From Himantopus leucocephalus (lineage: Eukaryota > Chordata > Aves > Charadriiformes > Recurvirostridae): a stretch of 64,000 bases of DNA. The stretch covers positions 21,726,637 to 21,790,636 of the forward strand of contig RSEF01000031.1 in NCBI GenBank assembly GCA_003993805.1, written 5' to 3'. Each line of letters opens with the position of its first letter. The first letter of the stretch is position 1. Shown in pieces: positions 22,127 through 34,500 of this stretch. The translations under genes were made by a program, and so were the position numbers. The notes beneath the pieces were generated by a model. The model did no database searches and was not told where the DNA came from. It worked only from the letters and a program-made list of their open reading frames with translations.

Positions 22127-22326
22127 CTGGACACAGAAATAGAGTACAAGAAGGTGTTAGAAGACCCCAGAACAAAAATCACCATTGGACTAAAAGACGC
22201 GTGAATGGCGTTTGAGTGGTGGGTGTATAGATCACAAGGGTGTAATTGTCCAGGGATTTCTTTGTTCAAGGTCGCTCCCTTTTTGGAGGCACCCAGCCCA
22301 GGCTGGCCTTGCTGCTGTACTTTTCA

Positions 22327-22350
22327 ATTAAATTATTTATTTGTATAAAA
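22327..22350 (+). promoter_or_regulatory. ATTAAA and TATAAAA signals of the solo LTR
   Basis: ATTAAA (22327-22332) is the common variant polyadenylation hexamer, and TATAAAA (22344-22350) could be the LTR promoter TATA box. Which of the two is functional fixes where R begins; with the TATA reading, transcription would start near 22375. Both assignments are inference from motif and position. Confidence 0.4.
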
Positions 22351-22573
22351 TCTGAAACCTGAGACTCTGCTGTGGGAAACCTAGGGACGAGCCGGACGAA
22401 GAAGGGAGCTTGCCCGAGAGTGTGTATGAGGAGTCGAAAGGGGCACCGGTCAGCCCGCTGGGGTTGCTGGCAGCAAAAGGACCCTGGTCTGAGCAGTTAA
22501 AGACATGAGTGGTGTGTGTGTGAGAGTCCTTGAGTGGTGTGTGAATGCTGGGGCAGCGGCTTCTTCTTTAACA

Positions 22574-22848
22574 GGAGCGAAGTTGGGCTTGGGAAAAGGA
22601 AAGGGGGAACAAGTGGTTTTTAATTAGTCTTTGTTTCTCACTAGCCAACTCTATTTTAATTGGCAACAAATTAAATTAATTTTCCCCGAGTTGAGCCTGT
22701 TTTGCCGGTGACGGTAATTGGTAAGGGATCTCCCTGTCTTTTATCTTGACCCACGAGCTTTTCCATCTTATTTTCTCCCCTGTCCTCTTGAGGAGGGGTA
22801 GTGAGAGAGCTGCTGGATGGCTGGCAGCTGGCCAAGACCACCACCGTC
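22574..22848 (+). mobile_element. LTR-like avian repeat, right part
   Basis: This continues the element broken at 21744. The right part contains TCTTTGTTTCTCACTA, CTATTTTAATTGGCAACAAA, an ATTAAA signal (22670-22675), GAGCCTGTTTTGCCGGTGAC, GATCTCCCTGTC, TTGACCCACGAGCTTTTCC and a closing CCACCACC. The same closing block occurs in the diverged copy at the left edge of the window. Both parts add up to about 830-870 bases without the insertion. The order U3-like, ATTAAA, short tail ending near CCACCAC fits an LTR read on the plus strand. Confidence 0.7.
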
Positions 22849-24447
22849 CTTAATTTATGTCTGTAATGCATTTCAAAAACTTTCTGAAAGGAAATTGTCT
22901 GAAAAATGGTCGTTACGTGCATTTAGGTAGATACAGCTCCATGCACTTTTAGCTGACGGATTGGCAACTGGAACTCTCCTCAGTTTGCAAGTGATTTTTT
23001 TTTTTCTTTCCTGAATGCAGCTGTATAAGTTCATACTGGGTTTACAGTGAAGTTCATTTAACTCTTCGAAGATCACCTCTGTTAACTGATGCTGGGCTCT
23101 TGGCTTCTCAGCTATAACTATGTACCTGGTGGTCTTGCCATGTAACAGTGCCTAGAAATTAATTTAAACTTGTAGTAATATCTGCATACCTTATGAACAG
23201 TAAAGTTGGAATGAGGTGTTGTCTTACCTGCAGAGCCGTTGGAAGTGGCCCTTGATGTTCGTTTCCAAATGAACCCAGATTTTCTATTGGAATATGGAGT
23301 GGGTCTGTAAGTGTTTGGTTATTTACCACAGGTGTGCAGTCATATTGCTGCTCCTCTGAGGGAGAGATGTGCATGATTTCTTTATGCAAAAGTATTTTTA
23401 GAAGGTCGCTTAAGTTACGCATAAAATGTTTTTCTAGCTTTTTTCCCATTGAAGTCCCTGAATGTCTATAGGGAAGTGGGCACTGCAGCTGCTGAGGTCT
23501 GTAGTGTTGAACATAAGTGGGTTCGGGTATGGAGCTTTAGCAGCTATACCTGTAGTGTATCTGTCAGTTGTCATCTCTTAAGAAGAAAAATCTGTCATTT
23601 GAAAACTGGTTAAGTGTAAACAGTAACATTGATACTGATTTCATAATATAAAGAGTTACATTTGATCTCTCTGTGTCTCCAAAGTGGATTTACTGTGTGG
23701 AAAGGTAGGACTGTTTGATTTTCTTTAGAGAGAAGATAAAATAAGTCTATGGATAAGGTGGAACACTTATATTAAAAAAGAGCTTTAAAAAATTGGATTA
23801 TCTGACACAATCTACTCTCCCAGTCACTACTGCAGCCTCTCTGCTCGCTGTTTGTTCATCTACGTAGAGGTGTAACTTCTTTTTCTACTACGTGGGGACA
23901 AGATTAAGTTAGTAAATGGAGTCAGTTGAGAAGTCTTTAAAAATCAAATCAGTATTTATAGGGTATCCTTTTATTTCAACAAATACTTTTGTAAAAATAT
24001 GTGGAATTTGTCAAAGGTGGATTCTATAAGTATCTTAAGAGTTGGAGCATGTGGCAGGGGAATGTAGCATTAATTAAAACTTTTTTTTTAACAGTATTTT
24101 TAGCTTTATGAAAAAAGACTGCCAAGAAAAAGCCTTTAATAAAGTAAAAGTTGAGAGTTTGTCTGTTCTGATGTTGGATTCACTGGTCTTCCAATTGCCA
24201 AGGTTTTAAAACCTTTTGCTCATCTTAAATCAATCTGTTTCCTTAATGAATAGTTGTGTGTGAGTTTAGGATTTGAGTTGCATGGAGACTGGAATCATGC
24301 TGTTATTTTATACAAAGATTGAAAATTCCAGGACTAATTGGATTAAGGTATTTTTTTTCCCCCAATAGATGTGGTTTCAGGAAAGGCCCAAGAAACCCAT
24401 TTCTTCTTCCATTGTTCTGTTGATTATAAAATGGGCTGTCTGCACAA

Positions 24448-24466
24448 GGGCAGGGGCAGGGGCAGG
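24448..24466 (+). repeat. Short GGGGCA repeat, G-quadruplex candidate
   Basis: GGG-CA-GGGG-CA-GGGG-CA-GG: three G-runs of three or more separated by CA, with a fourth run of two. A two-tier quadruplex, or a three-tier one with a bulge, could form on the plus strand, that is, in the nascent intron RNA. Confidence 0.7.
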
Positions 24467-25495
24467 TTTTAAAGAATATTGCACTGGTAACCTAAGGGAC
24501 CCACAGTGTGGGACCAGTGTTGAGGTTATCTCTGGTGGTGTGCAGCATGGTAGCCTAAGGTTGTCCAGTTTCATGACTCAATTCCATGTTCACGTGGCAT
24601 AATGAATATATGCGGCTGTGCACCTGCAGTTGTGATTTGCTGCCTTCATTTTGTTACTCTGTGCCCGGCTTCAGCCTCAAGCACTTACTAGCGCAGCTGA
24701 TTTATCAGCTGTGTTATGGCCTTGGTATAGGTTTAAGACTGTACAGAATTGGTTTTGTAGACATAGCTTTTTTTCTCCACTGTATTTTTAGTTTATTTTC
24801 CCCAAACTTGTTGTTGTTACTTCTCTCTTCTATGGGTGGTGGTTCTTGCCTTAGTTCAGTCACCAATGCATGTTGCTTTAGAAGAATCATGTAAGATCTT
24901 TTCTAAGCAATAAATTCTTGTAATGAGGCTTCTATTCGAGAGGTACGTGTTCAGCTGGATGCTAAAGCTTGATGTCTTTGTTTAAAAGACACCATACAGG
25001 TGAAGAGGTTTTGCAAGAGGCAGCCTGACTACTTGGAAAGAGAGGAAAAGGAACTGTTGACTTATTCACGTTGGCCAAATTTAATGATTTCCATGAAACA
25101 CTGCCACTTTATATTCAATGTCAGTAGCGAGTTCTCACATACATACCCATAAAGTAGATCTTTGAGCAGAAGAGAAGCTGGAGCAAGCAGACATTTTGCT
25201 TTCAAACTCTTTAAAGCTGTGTGTCTGTGTGGGTCTCTGGCCTGAAAAAACCCAAAGCGCGGGAGCCTGGAAAGGGTTGTGCGTTTTGCTTTTTTGGGGG
25301 GTTTGGGTATTTGGGGTTTTTTTGCTGTTAATTTTTGGAGCTGTCTTGTGCACTGTTTAATGACTTTTGAGGATGTAGATTAGCATAACACCTCTCTATC
25401 AGTTGTGTCATCTGCTAAAGAGTTGCCATGCATACAAGTCTTTTCGTAGTTCATTCTCCTCTTGTCTCACAGTCTGGATCAAAACACTTTCTCCT

Positions 25496-25536
25496 TTCTG
25501 TCTAACAGTGGTTTTGTTCTGTCTAACTGTGGTTTT
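25496..25536. repeat. 21-base imperfect tandem duplication
   Basis: TTCTGTCTAACAGTGGTTTT is followed 21 bases later by TTCTGTCTAACTGTGGTTTT, differing at one base. It is a small local duplication in T-rich intron sequence. Confidence 0.85.
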
Positions 25537-28500
25537 TGTGTTTTCACTGTGCTACAGGAATATGATGGAGTTTGAATGGAAGTCACTCAAGTTTTAGTAC
25601 TTTGTAACAATGCAGGTTTTTTTTTCCTCTGACAAGTTATGCTTTCATTGAAAGTAGGGCATAAGAGAGCATAGGAAACTACTGATAAAAAATTGCTGAC
25701 AGCTGATAACTATTTTTCTTCAGTTAATGCAGATGAGGAAGGGTCAGTTGATACGAACGTCTAAATACAACATCCAAATGGTTTAGCGTACCAGATGGAG
25801 TAACAGTCTTGTTACTGGAAGGACATAGTGTTCTTGAGAGTAAGAATGACCTGGTAAAAAAGCGTGTACATTAGAAGTCCACTGTATGAATGGTATTATG
25901 CTGACCCCAAAATAGTGGCATTGGTGGGCTGCTCCTACAAGAACCTACTGGAGTAACCTTTGGTATTGCTGAGTACCAGTGCTCTGGTACTGATGATCTT
26001 CTGGGTTTCTGTTACTTGAAGGTTATTTACTATTGTCACCGGTTTTTGAACACAAGGGTTAAAAAGGGAAGAGGGAAAAATCTGTCCATTTTATGTGTCC
26101 TAACTGCAGGAATTCCAAGAATTCTCTTGCCAGGATCTCGTGCTGGACATCCGTGCAGTGGCCTCAAGACTGTCACATTAAAGGGAAAGCAGTTTGATGC
26201 AGAATTTCATCTGTTCAAGCTGTTTCTAGTTGAGGAGACACTTGGTTATTTGAGACATTGAGCATCTGTCAAACCAACAGCTGAACTGGAGATTTTTCCA
26301 GGAACTTCTCTTTTGCATTGCAAAGAGAATACCTGTAAAAGAAGAGGGGGGAAGGGCAGCCTATAAAATTTCTGAGTTCTGAGCTTGATTACTTCACCAA
26401 CTTTAGCCTCATCATTTGAGAAGGTATATTTATGCCCACCGACTGACTTTGTGGTTTTGCTTTTCTTCCTTGTATGTCTGTTCTCTGCCTGCCCAAATAC
26501 ATTAATTGTTTTCTTTTTTAGTTGTCTTTATTCAGTATCCTCAGGTTAAGACATGCCCAGTGTTTGTCACCTGTGGTTCAGGATGGTGGTACTTGTCTCC
26601 TTATGTGCACACTGAAGGGTAGTAGTCTGTGGCTGTGTGTGGAATGCATGTTTCAGCATTGCTGTTTGTCTAACAAATGGTAACTGTGCAAACTTCACAG
26701 TGGGGCCAAACTGCTGTTTGGGCAAGCTATTGCCATCTGTTCTACACCTAATGCTAACCTCTTTTCATAAAGCACTTAGTGATGCACCTAAGGAGGTGGA
26801 ACAGATTAATACGTGTTCATATGCATGGCTGGCTAATGTAACAGTGATATTCCTGTATATAACTCTAATCCATCTGCTTCTGGTGAAATATGCAAAGTTA
26901 TCTCTTGCCTCACCACAGACAAGAATTCTTAAAAGAAATTAACATTTGAAGTTAAAAGGCCTTGGGACAGGTTCCTACCATATCATTACCTAAGAGAGAA
27001 CTGAACTAAATTGCAGCATTGTGGATTTGTCTCAATAATCAGGCCACTTTATCTGAGATGTTGTGGTTCATATTGCCCACCCCTTGGTGAAATACTGATT
27101 GACAAGAAAATTGAGGATGGTGCTATGTTTCCAGGGTGGACAGGGTAGCGAGATTCAGAAAAGTGAAAGAAAGTGGAATTTCTGCAGTCTCTCCTGTCTT
27201 TAGAGCAAATCTTATGAAAGCTGCTTAGAAATTCAAGTTCAGGTTTTGGAGGGCTCATCAATGCATGTGAAATCCTGGAGACTGGAAACATGATTGATCT
27301 CTGCATAGCATCCTGTGCTCTCATTTTAAGATTTTGCAGTGTGTATCCTGGTAGACAGAACCACTGTAGTGGAGCCTCTGGTACACAGAGGAAGTGGAAC
27401 TATGGACAGTGTGTCATTGGCATACCCCCTGATACTAATGGTGATGGCCCAGGATATCCAGGCTGTGACCAGTAATTATAGCCTTAGAAGTGATAAAGTC
27501 TCTACTGGATATTCAATTTCCCTGCATGCGCGTTGGAGAGGTGTGTGATAAACTTGCAGGAACCCAGGCCTGCTTCCCACTGACTTCCAGGATAGATTTC
27601 CAAATGAAGGCAGAAAATACGATACATGAAACCTCCTACTGATGTTGTTCATCAGAGCCTGCTACAGATACAGGTGTAAATTTCTGTTCACCTTTCAGGC
27701 TTATAGCTGATTAGAGGTGCCATGATCAGAAAATTCATTCAGACTTGGTAATATCTAAGTTAAGATGCAGGGATTTCAAGTCTGGATAGGAGCATCTTGA
27801 CTGCATGCTTTAGATCAGGTGCAGACAGATTATGCAAGTACAGGCATTAGGTTGGTATTGGATCAGTGAACTGATTTTTAAATGCTGTAAGGGCTTTAAA
27901 CTGGAAGACGCTAAACATGCATAGATGTGGCTGCTGAGGAGTCCCATGAGGCGCTATGAAGCAATTTATGCTGACAAGATTTTAAAGCAATAATTACTTT
28001 CCTTTTATATTGGGGGAGAGGAGGGTCAAGAAAGCATGGCTAGATAATCTGGATTTTTCTAGACAAATGTTAGCAAAGTAATTTCTTTAATATTTGTCTA
28101 GCTTAATTGGAATACCATAGAAAATGGTATGATTTGCTATTCTTAGTTTTCCATGTCTGTTTTGATGATACACTACATTAGATTGCTATTAAATTTTCTA
28201 AGCCATTGTAGTTGTTGTCACATTGAGTCTGCCTACGAGGAATTTGTTTGATCTTTAAGTCACTGGGGCAGGGAAGATACAGTTCTGCACACTTTTTTTT
28301 TTCCTTTTAGTAAATAATTCTGAAGCTGAAGTGTTTCAAGGTATGCTGCTAGTGGCAGGCTTCTCAAACATAGCAGTGACAGCATTAAAATATGCTTCTT
28401 TTAAAGCCCTAAGAGCAGGCATCAGCAAGACTTCAGTCTTGCACCTTTAATTATCTGTTTAAGCCTTGAATTTCCAGAAATGCAAGAAACTCAGCATTTT

Positions 28501-31500
28501 TGGGCTTTTTTTCCCCTTGCAATGTTATGCTGTTGCATATTGCATTGCGATAAAGTTAAAACTTGGTGAAGAGGTTCCTAGATACTTCAAAGAAAGATAT
28601 GTGGTTTTGGGTAGGTTTTGGGCACTGAGGAATGGTTTGGTCCGGGGTCTACAGTATATGTAGGATAATCCTTCAGGGAGTGTAACCAAATGGAAGTTAG
28701 CTGGATTGCCTGCATGATGGATTACCATATATGAACAAAGGCAGGAGGCCTGGGAGTTCATGTTAACAGCAAGTATTTAAACTATATTTTTAAGATGTGC
28801 AAATTTTGAGCTGCAGTGCTTGAAAATGGGCTTCTCTTGATCTGACAAGTTGAAGTTCATGCTTTGTTGGTCTCTCTGCAGCAGCACGTGACATCAGAAA
28901 TGTCATGACCACTTTGTTAACACATTTATCTTCTTCAGTTAGAAAAAAACATGGATAATTCTGGTGGTGCAGCCACACAAATGAGCTCCCCTTTTTGCTG
29001 ATTAGTGTCAAAAGGTAAATCGGTTATCCTGTTTCTCTTTGCATTGCATATGGACTCTTAATGATTTGTTAGCTATTATAGTGTTAAGAGTTAATGATTA
29101 TGTATGTGTTGAACACATGCCTGATACTTAGTATTAGGAAATGCTTGGTGTATGTTTTATATAAAACAAAGCCAAATCCACAAATAGAAAGCTGTGTGTA
29201 TGAAGATTGTTTCCCTGGTGTCAAAGCAGCATGGGGATATATGTTGTGATTTTTTTCTTCTTCTGATGAGTTGTCAGTAATCATTATGTGTATTTGCCAT
29301 TCTAATGATGAGAGGCTTGAGAGGAGAAAGAAGACAATTAGAAAAACAACATTACTGTTAAGGAAGAAACTTATTGAGACTTCAGTATGGTGAGACTGAG
29401 TATCCAGGACCAGGCAGAAGAAACATCAAAACACCCACATTTTTTTGAAGTAATGCAGCTTAGTGGTCTTAGTGACCTCTGATTTTTTTTCTTTAACCCG
29501 CACTACTCCACAGACATCTTTATGCTTCACTGGCCTGGTTGCTGCTCCAGAGCAGTTAAATGTTACGTGCATCTTTCTGTAACCTGTTTATGAATGTACT
29601 GAAATGTTAACCATTTAATTTTTAAGCAAGCTGCAGCTCTACCTTAGCAAGCATACAGCTGTTTTAAATTGAGACATTCCAATACCCTAAAAAATTAATG
29701 GTTCCAAATATAGTAGAAAACTCTAACTTTCTAATCTAGCAGTAGCTAGGAACAGGAGACTTTATGTAAAATTACATATATCCTCTTGACCACTGTCTAG
29801 GGGAAAATATGGGCACAACACAGAAATAGAGAAAATTACTGTGAATGCTTATATATTATGCTACAAGGCAACACTGGATTAGAAACCTTACAGAAAGAAA
29901 TCAAGCATAACATGCCTAGGTAATATATAACATAGCTTTTCACTTAGGGAATTGTATATTACAAATAAGGTAAAGATGAATGCTAGCCAAATAATTTACT
30001 TGGAACCCTTTTTGTGGGCTGTGTAAGAGTTTGGTTTGTGGGTTCATTTTTTTTCTTCCAATTTTTGAAGAATCGCTTGTAAAAAGATAGTAACAGAAAG
30101 CAAAATTTTTACAGAAAGTTTTGACCTGCACTGTCTTTGCTGCTGATCTGGCAGTGTAAGTGGAAAATAAGCTTTCTGAGACCTCTTGGCTTTAAATTTA
30201 TGTAGTCCAACTTGATTTGATTCTCCCTCTTCCTCCAGGTGAATTTATAACAGCAGATGTTTAGCCTGGGTCTTGATAATTGAGATGTATTGTCCCGCAT
30301 GCCTTGTGAGTTGTTATTGTGGTAAAAATCTATTGGCACTTGATTACAGCACTAATGAAAGTCTTTATCAGATAGGTTGTTTTACTTCCACTTTTAAAAA
30401 AATGGGTGTTCTCACATCGTGAAATATTTCAGTATAAGTTACTGTTTTTTCTATAATTTTTGGAGGTCTTGAAGTCTGATCTATATTGAATTCTGCATTT
30501 AAGACACTACTTTTGGAATAGTGTATCAATGTTACTTTTAAGATACTTCTAGGATATTCCACTTAGATGTGTTGTTAAAATAATTAGGAGTATCTGAATC
30601 TCTCAGCATAATACTCATGTGGTTCACACTGCTGCTTACATCAATTATAATTTGCTGTACATGTTCCGTGCAGAACATCGCAAGTGTTATTTCACACCTG
30701 AAACCGTTCCTTTAGTGTCTATCTTACTCCTGAACCTCATTTTGTTCTGTACCTTTCCTCAGACTGGCATGTGCTTGGTGATCCAGGCTGCCATGACACT
30801 GAACTCTCAGTGCTTTGGGTGCTTGTTGCTGACTGTGTAACCATCCATCTCTTCCTCCCTTGTTTTCAAAAAGGATGTGGGAAGAGGTTAGAGAGACTTG
30901 TGGAGCTATCAGATGTTCCCAGTTTTCATCTATTTGATTGTGCTTGGGATTACACTGGTTGAATGGAATGTTCCTCTTCTCTCGTGGAAAAATGTTGCTC
31001 TTGGAAGCAAGCCTGGTGCTTATTAGTGCATGTAATTTGTTGTCATAATGCTAAACCATAAATGACTTTATAAATGACTTTATGAATGTGTCTTCCTGTC
31101 TGTGTATATCTTTTTCCAAATGATTGCATACTGGTATCAAAATAAGTTATGGTGTTTTATGTTTCTTCTAACATGTTGTGTTCCTTTTAAAAAGATAATA
31201 CTTTAAGCAGTTTCTATCTTGGTAATGAACACTGAAAATAGTATTTATATGCATTAGATAAACTTCATATACCACTGTCCACTTTAAGTCACTCCATCTT
31301 GTTTACAGAACCTCAGATCAGAAAAAACCCTGTGCCTGAGGATAGCATTGTCATATTTTGGGGAAAATAATTACTGCAGTGACAGGTCAGATGCAGAAAT
31401 TCATCTGTGCGTTGTGCTAAGCAGGTGGAGTTGTCACAAAGTTCTAACTCACTCTCCAAGGTGATACTGCACACTTAAGTAGAAAGTTTGGCTTGTGCTT

Positions 31501-34500
31501 TTTGAGATGAAAGAAAGTGATCCCTCTGTTTCTTTAATCATCTTTAGTAATAATGGCAACCCCCTGCTCAAACCAGAAAACAGCAGCAGGTGTACAGTAT
31601 AACACTGATTATTGAATGGTCATAACACTGGACCTCCGTTTAGATCAACAGTCCTGCTGTCTCACGTTCAAAAAATCCAAACTTAGAGTCATAGGCATTA
31701 ATGAAAGAATAAACACACAAAAGGTCTCATTTTGATGGCAGGGATAATCAGAGGGAGAATCAACCGGCATTTTAATCTCTATTGCTTCCAACTAAGACAT
31801 TTGACAGTATGGTCATGTGATTTAAAGATTTCTTAAATACACCATTTACACACACAAAAAAAAGCCCACCCAACCTTGGAAATGTTGAAATAGGAAGTTT
31901 TTGGTTGGCTGACTTTGCTAGATGTCCTCTGTAAGGAATGCATACTGTGAGCTTGTGGAGTTTCAGTTAGGAATGTTGATACTGAATCTTGAATATCCAT
32001 ATGAAAGGAATGCTGCAATAATTACGCACTGAATTGGAGTGGACTAAATGAAAAAGGAATGATGCTAACTCCTGGCTATTATTTTGTGGAGGTCCTATTG
32101 CACTGATGAACTCACCATGGAGGGTTTTGGAGTCTTTTTCCAAGCTAATCTTCTGTTGAGAAATGAAGCTGAGATGTTTCCAGCAGCAGACTCTATTTAA
32201 TACTGTTAATGAACGGTAATACAGGACAGAATCTCTTCTTCCAAAAAGCATGCGATGCACCTCTGTCCATGCAGTAGCCAAGCACTGGGGTTGCATGTGG
32301 TAGGGTCATGACACATCTGGTTCTGCATTGCTTTGCTTGAATCAGACAGGAAACTGAAATCCTGGGTGTTCTAGGTCCGTGGGGCCATCTCCCTGTGGTG
32401 GGACAAGCGACCATAACTGTTTGTTTGTGTGTTTGCAGCTGTTGTGTGCGCAACATCCACTTGAGTGTTCACTAAGCCAGACAGGTGGGACTTCACATCA
32501 TCTGGTGTTCTAAAGCATTTTGTGTGAGCCTTGAAGGCTTTTAAGTGTGAAGTTCAATCTTAATATAGTTTTTAACATGTGAACTATCAACTTAAATCAT
32601 TCAGTGACTGGAAGTTTGTTGAAAAGATTGAGCAGCCTGACACGGCGGAGGTGATAGTTTCTGAGATGAGTTTCTCTGCCACTAGAAGGGGAGTAGTCTT
32701 TGATCAAGCTGCAAGCGAGAAATGCCACCAACACATTTTCTGATAATGCCGAAGGGCAAAGAAGTCCTCCAGTATAATTTGTGGCTGCGCAGGTGTGGCA
32801 TCCAGTCAGAGCACAGGGCAACGTGGTCATGGCAGCAGGACTGAAGATGGTGAATCCCCGCTTTGTAACACTGCTGGTATGGCTTCATCATGGTATTTCC
32901 AGGTAGTAAATATTCAGAATCTGTACCCCCAAATCTGCATTGACTCAAAGCTGAGGTTTATAGACTAATAAGTCTGCAGTTTACTTCTGCCAATATATGT
33001 GCTTGGATTAATTTTAATTTTTTAAAATTTTGTATGTGTATGGGAAATGTGCTACTCTTTTTTCTCCCATGTTGGAATAGGGTTGCTCAGTACTAAATAA
33101 TTGGGATTGCTCAAAAGGCTTCATCTATATGATCTGGTAGTGCCTTGTTTTGCAGGTAATTTGTGTTTTATAAAAAAATGCTCAACCCTGAGTAACAGTC
33201 ATAAATATATTCCTTCTAGCAAGTTGAATTGATCTGTGAACACGTCTCATACCTCTTGCACAATTGAATTGTGCATGCAGCTTAAAAGTTTATATATAAA
33301 ATTATTAGGTGTAATTGTTTCACTTCAGGGTAATTATTTTTTCTGATAATAATTATGGTGCAGTGGGTAAACATCATGGCGATGCTTTAATCATGTACTG
33401 CAGCTCTTACCTAGGCACCTGTAATTTCTATTAACACTGGAAATACTGAGTAACTTCATAAAGGCCAAGGAAACTGTTGTTTTTAAATTCTTTATTTAAA
33501 AAGCTGAATGAAATGCAGGATCTTGTTGATGCAAACTTCAAAAAAAAATTATATGTACATCTTTTCCTAGCTAGGTTAACTTTCAGGCATCTTTAGTTCT
33601 CTTGTACAATTCAATTCAGTTATCGTCCTTTTTAATCAAATGTTCTGCTTTCAGGCTAAGGGGATGAGATCAAGGGATTGTACCAGAATAGAACTGTAAT
33701 CTAGTGATAAAACCTTGTTGGCGTTGTGAATGAAACTGAACTTCTGGACTCACTTCATACTGTACCTGATTTCTTGTACCTGATTAATGGGTAGAGCACG
33801 TTGTTAATTTAATATGACTCTTGAGAAAAAAATAATCTTTCTTACTTAATTCAAAGAATGAAGCTAAGGCTGTGGATGGGAGTAATTGGCAATTATTGTA
33901 ACTGATGGGATTTCTGGTGCTGTCACATCCTTGGTTTAGACAAATTGTGTCAGGAAACGAAGCATTCAGTTCAGTTGTGTCTATCTTTTCCTTCTGTGAG
34001 AAATCCATGTAGAAACAAGTCTGATGGAGCTTGTCAGAAAATTGGTTTCTGGACATCCATTTGGTCACCCACCTGTTGCTGCAGACAACCTGTATAAGCG
34101 GTCCTCATTTAGCTTCCTTTGACCATCATCAAAGTTGGAGCAGACTAAAATTTTGTGAACTACCTTTTCAAATTTTTAATGAAGGAGATCGTATACAAAA
34201 ATCTAAATCTTACTTGTAGAGAAGTTCTGTATGAAATTTCTCACGGAAGTAGTAAAAACTGCCTCAGTAAACTTTATGCTGGCATTCAGAACATTGTCAG
34301 GGCAGTTGATGTCTCATCTATAGGACCTAGTTAAAAACCCAAAGCCTGTTATGATTTAATGTTGTTCTTCCCTTCACCACAATGTGCAGAAGAAGTTGCC
34401 TTTGTAAAATGAATATTACTTCCATGTCATTCTTGCTAGGCAGTGTTTTCCCCATCTCCCATACACTAGGCAAGAGGAGAAAGAACAGATACTTTGCTGC

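Larger units (their letters stand above)
21745..22573 (+). mobile_element. Solo LTR (about 829 bp) inserted into the older LTR-like repeat
   Basis: The insert begins TGTTGA and ends TTAACA, giving the TG...CA ends with a TGTT/AACA inverted repeat expected of retroviral LTRs. It interrupts the flanking repeat cleanly: GGAATGAAGGCG before and GAAGTTGGGCTTGGG after join into the expected sequence of that family. Candidate target duplications are imperfect (GGCG against GGAG as four bases, or AAGGCG against GGAGCG as six). Inside are a CCAAT box in an inverted repeat (22111-22126), a TATA-like TATAAAA (22344-22350) and an ATTAAA (22327-22332). No gag, pol or env sequence is present, so it is a recombined solo LTR. 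The family is unnamed here. Confidence 0.72.

Noticed and set aside
21985..22215. A 76-codon frame inside the solo LTR
   Set aside because: LTRs of this size do not normally encode proteins, and the composition (Gln/Arg/Asn) matches no known family.
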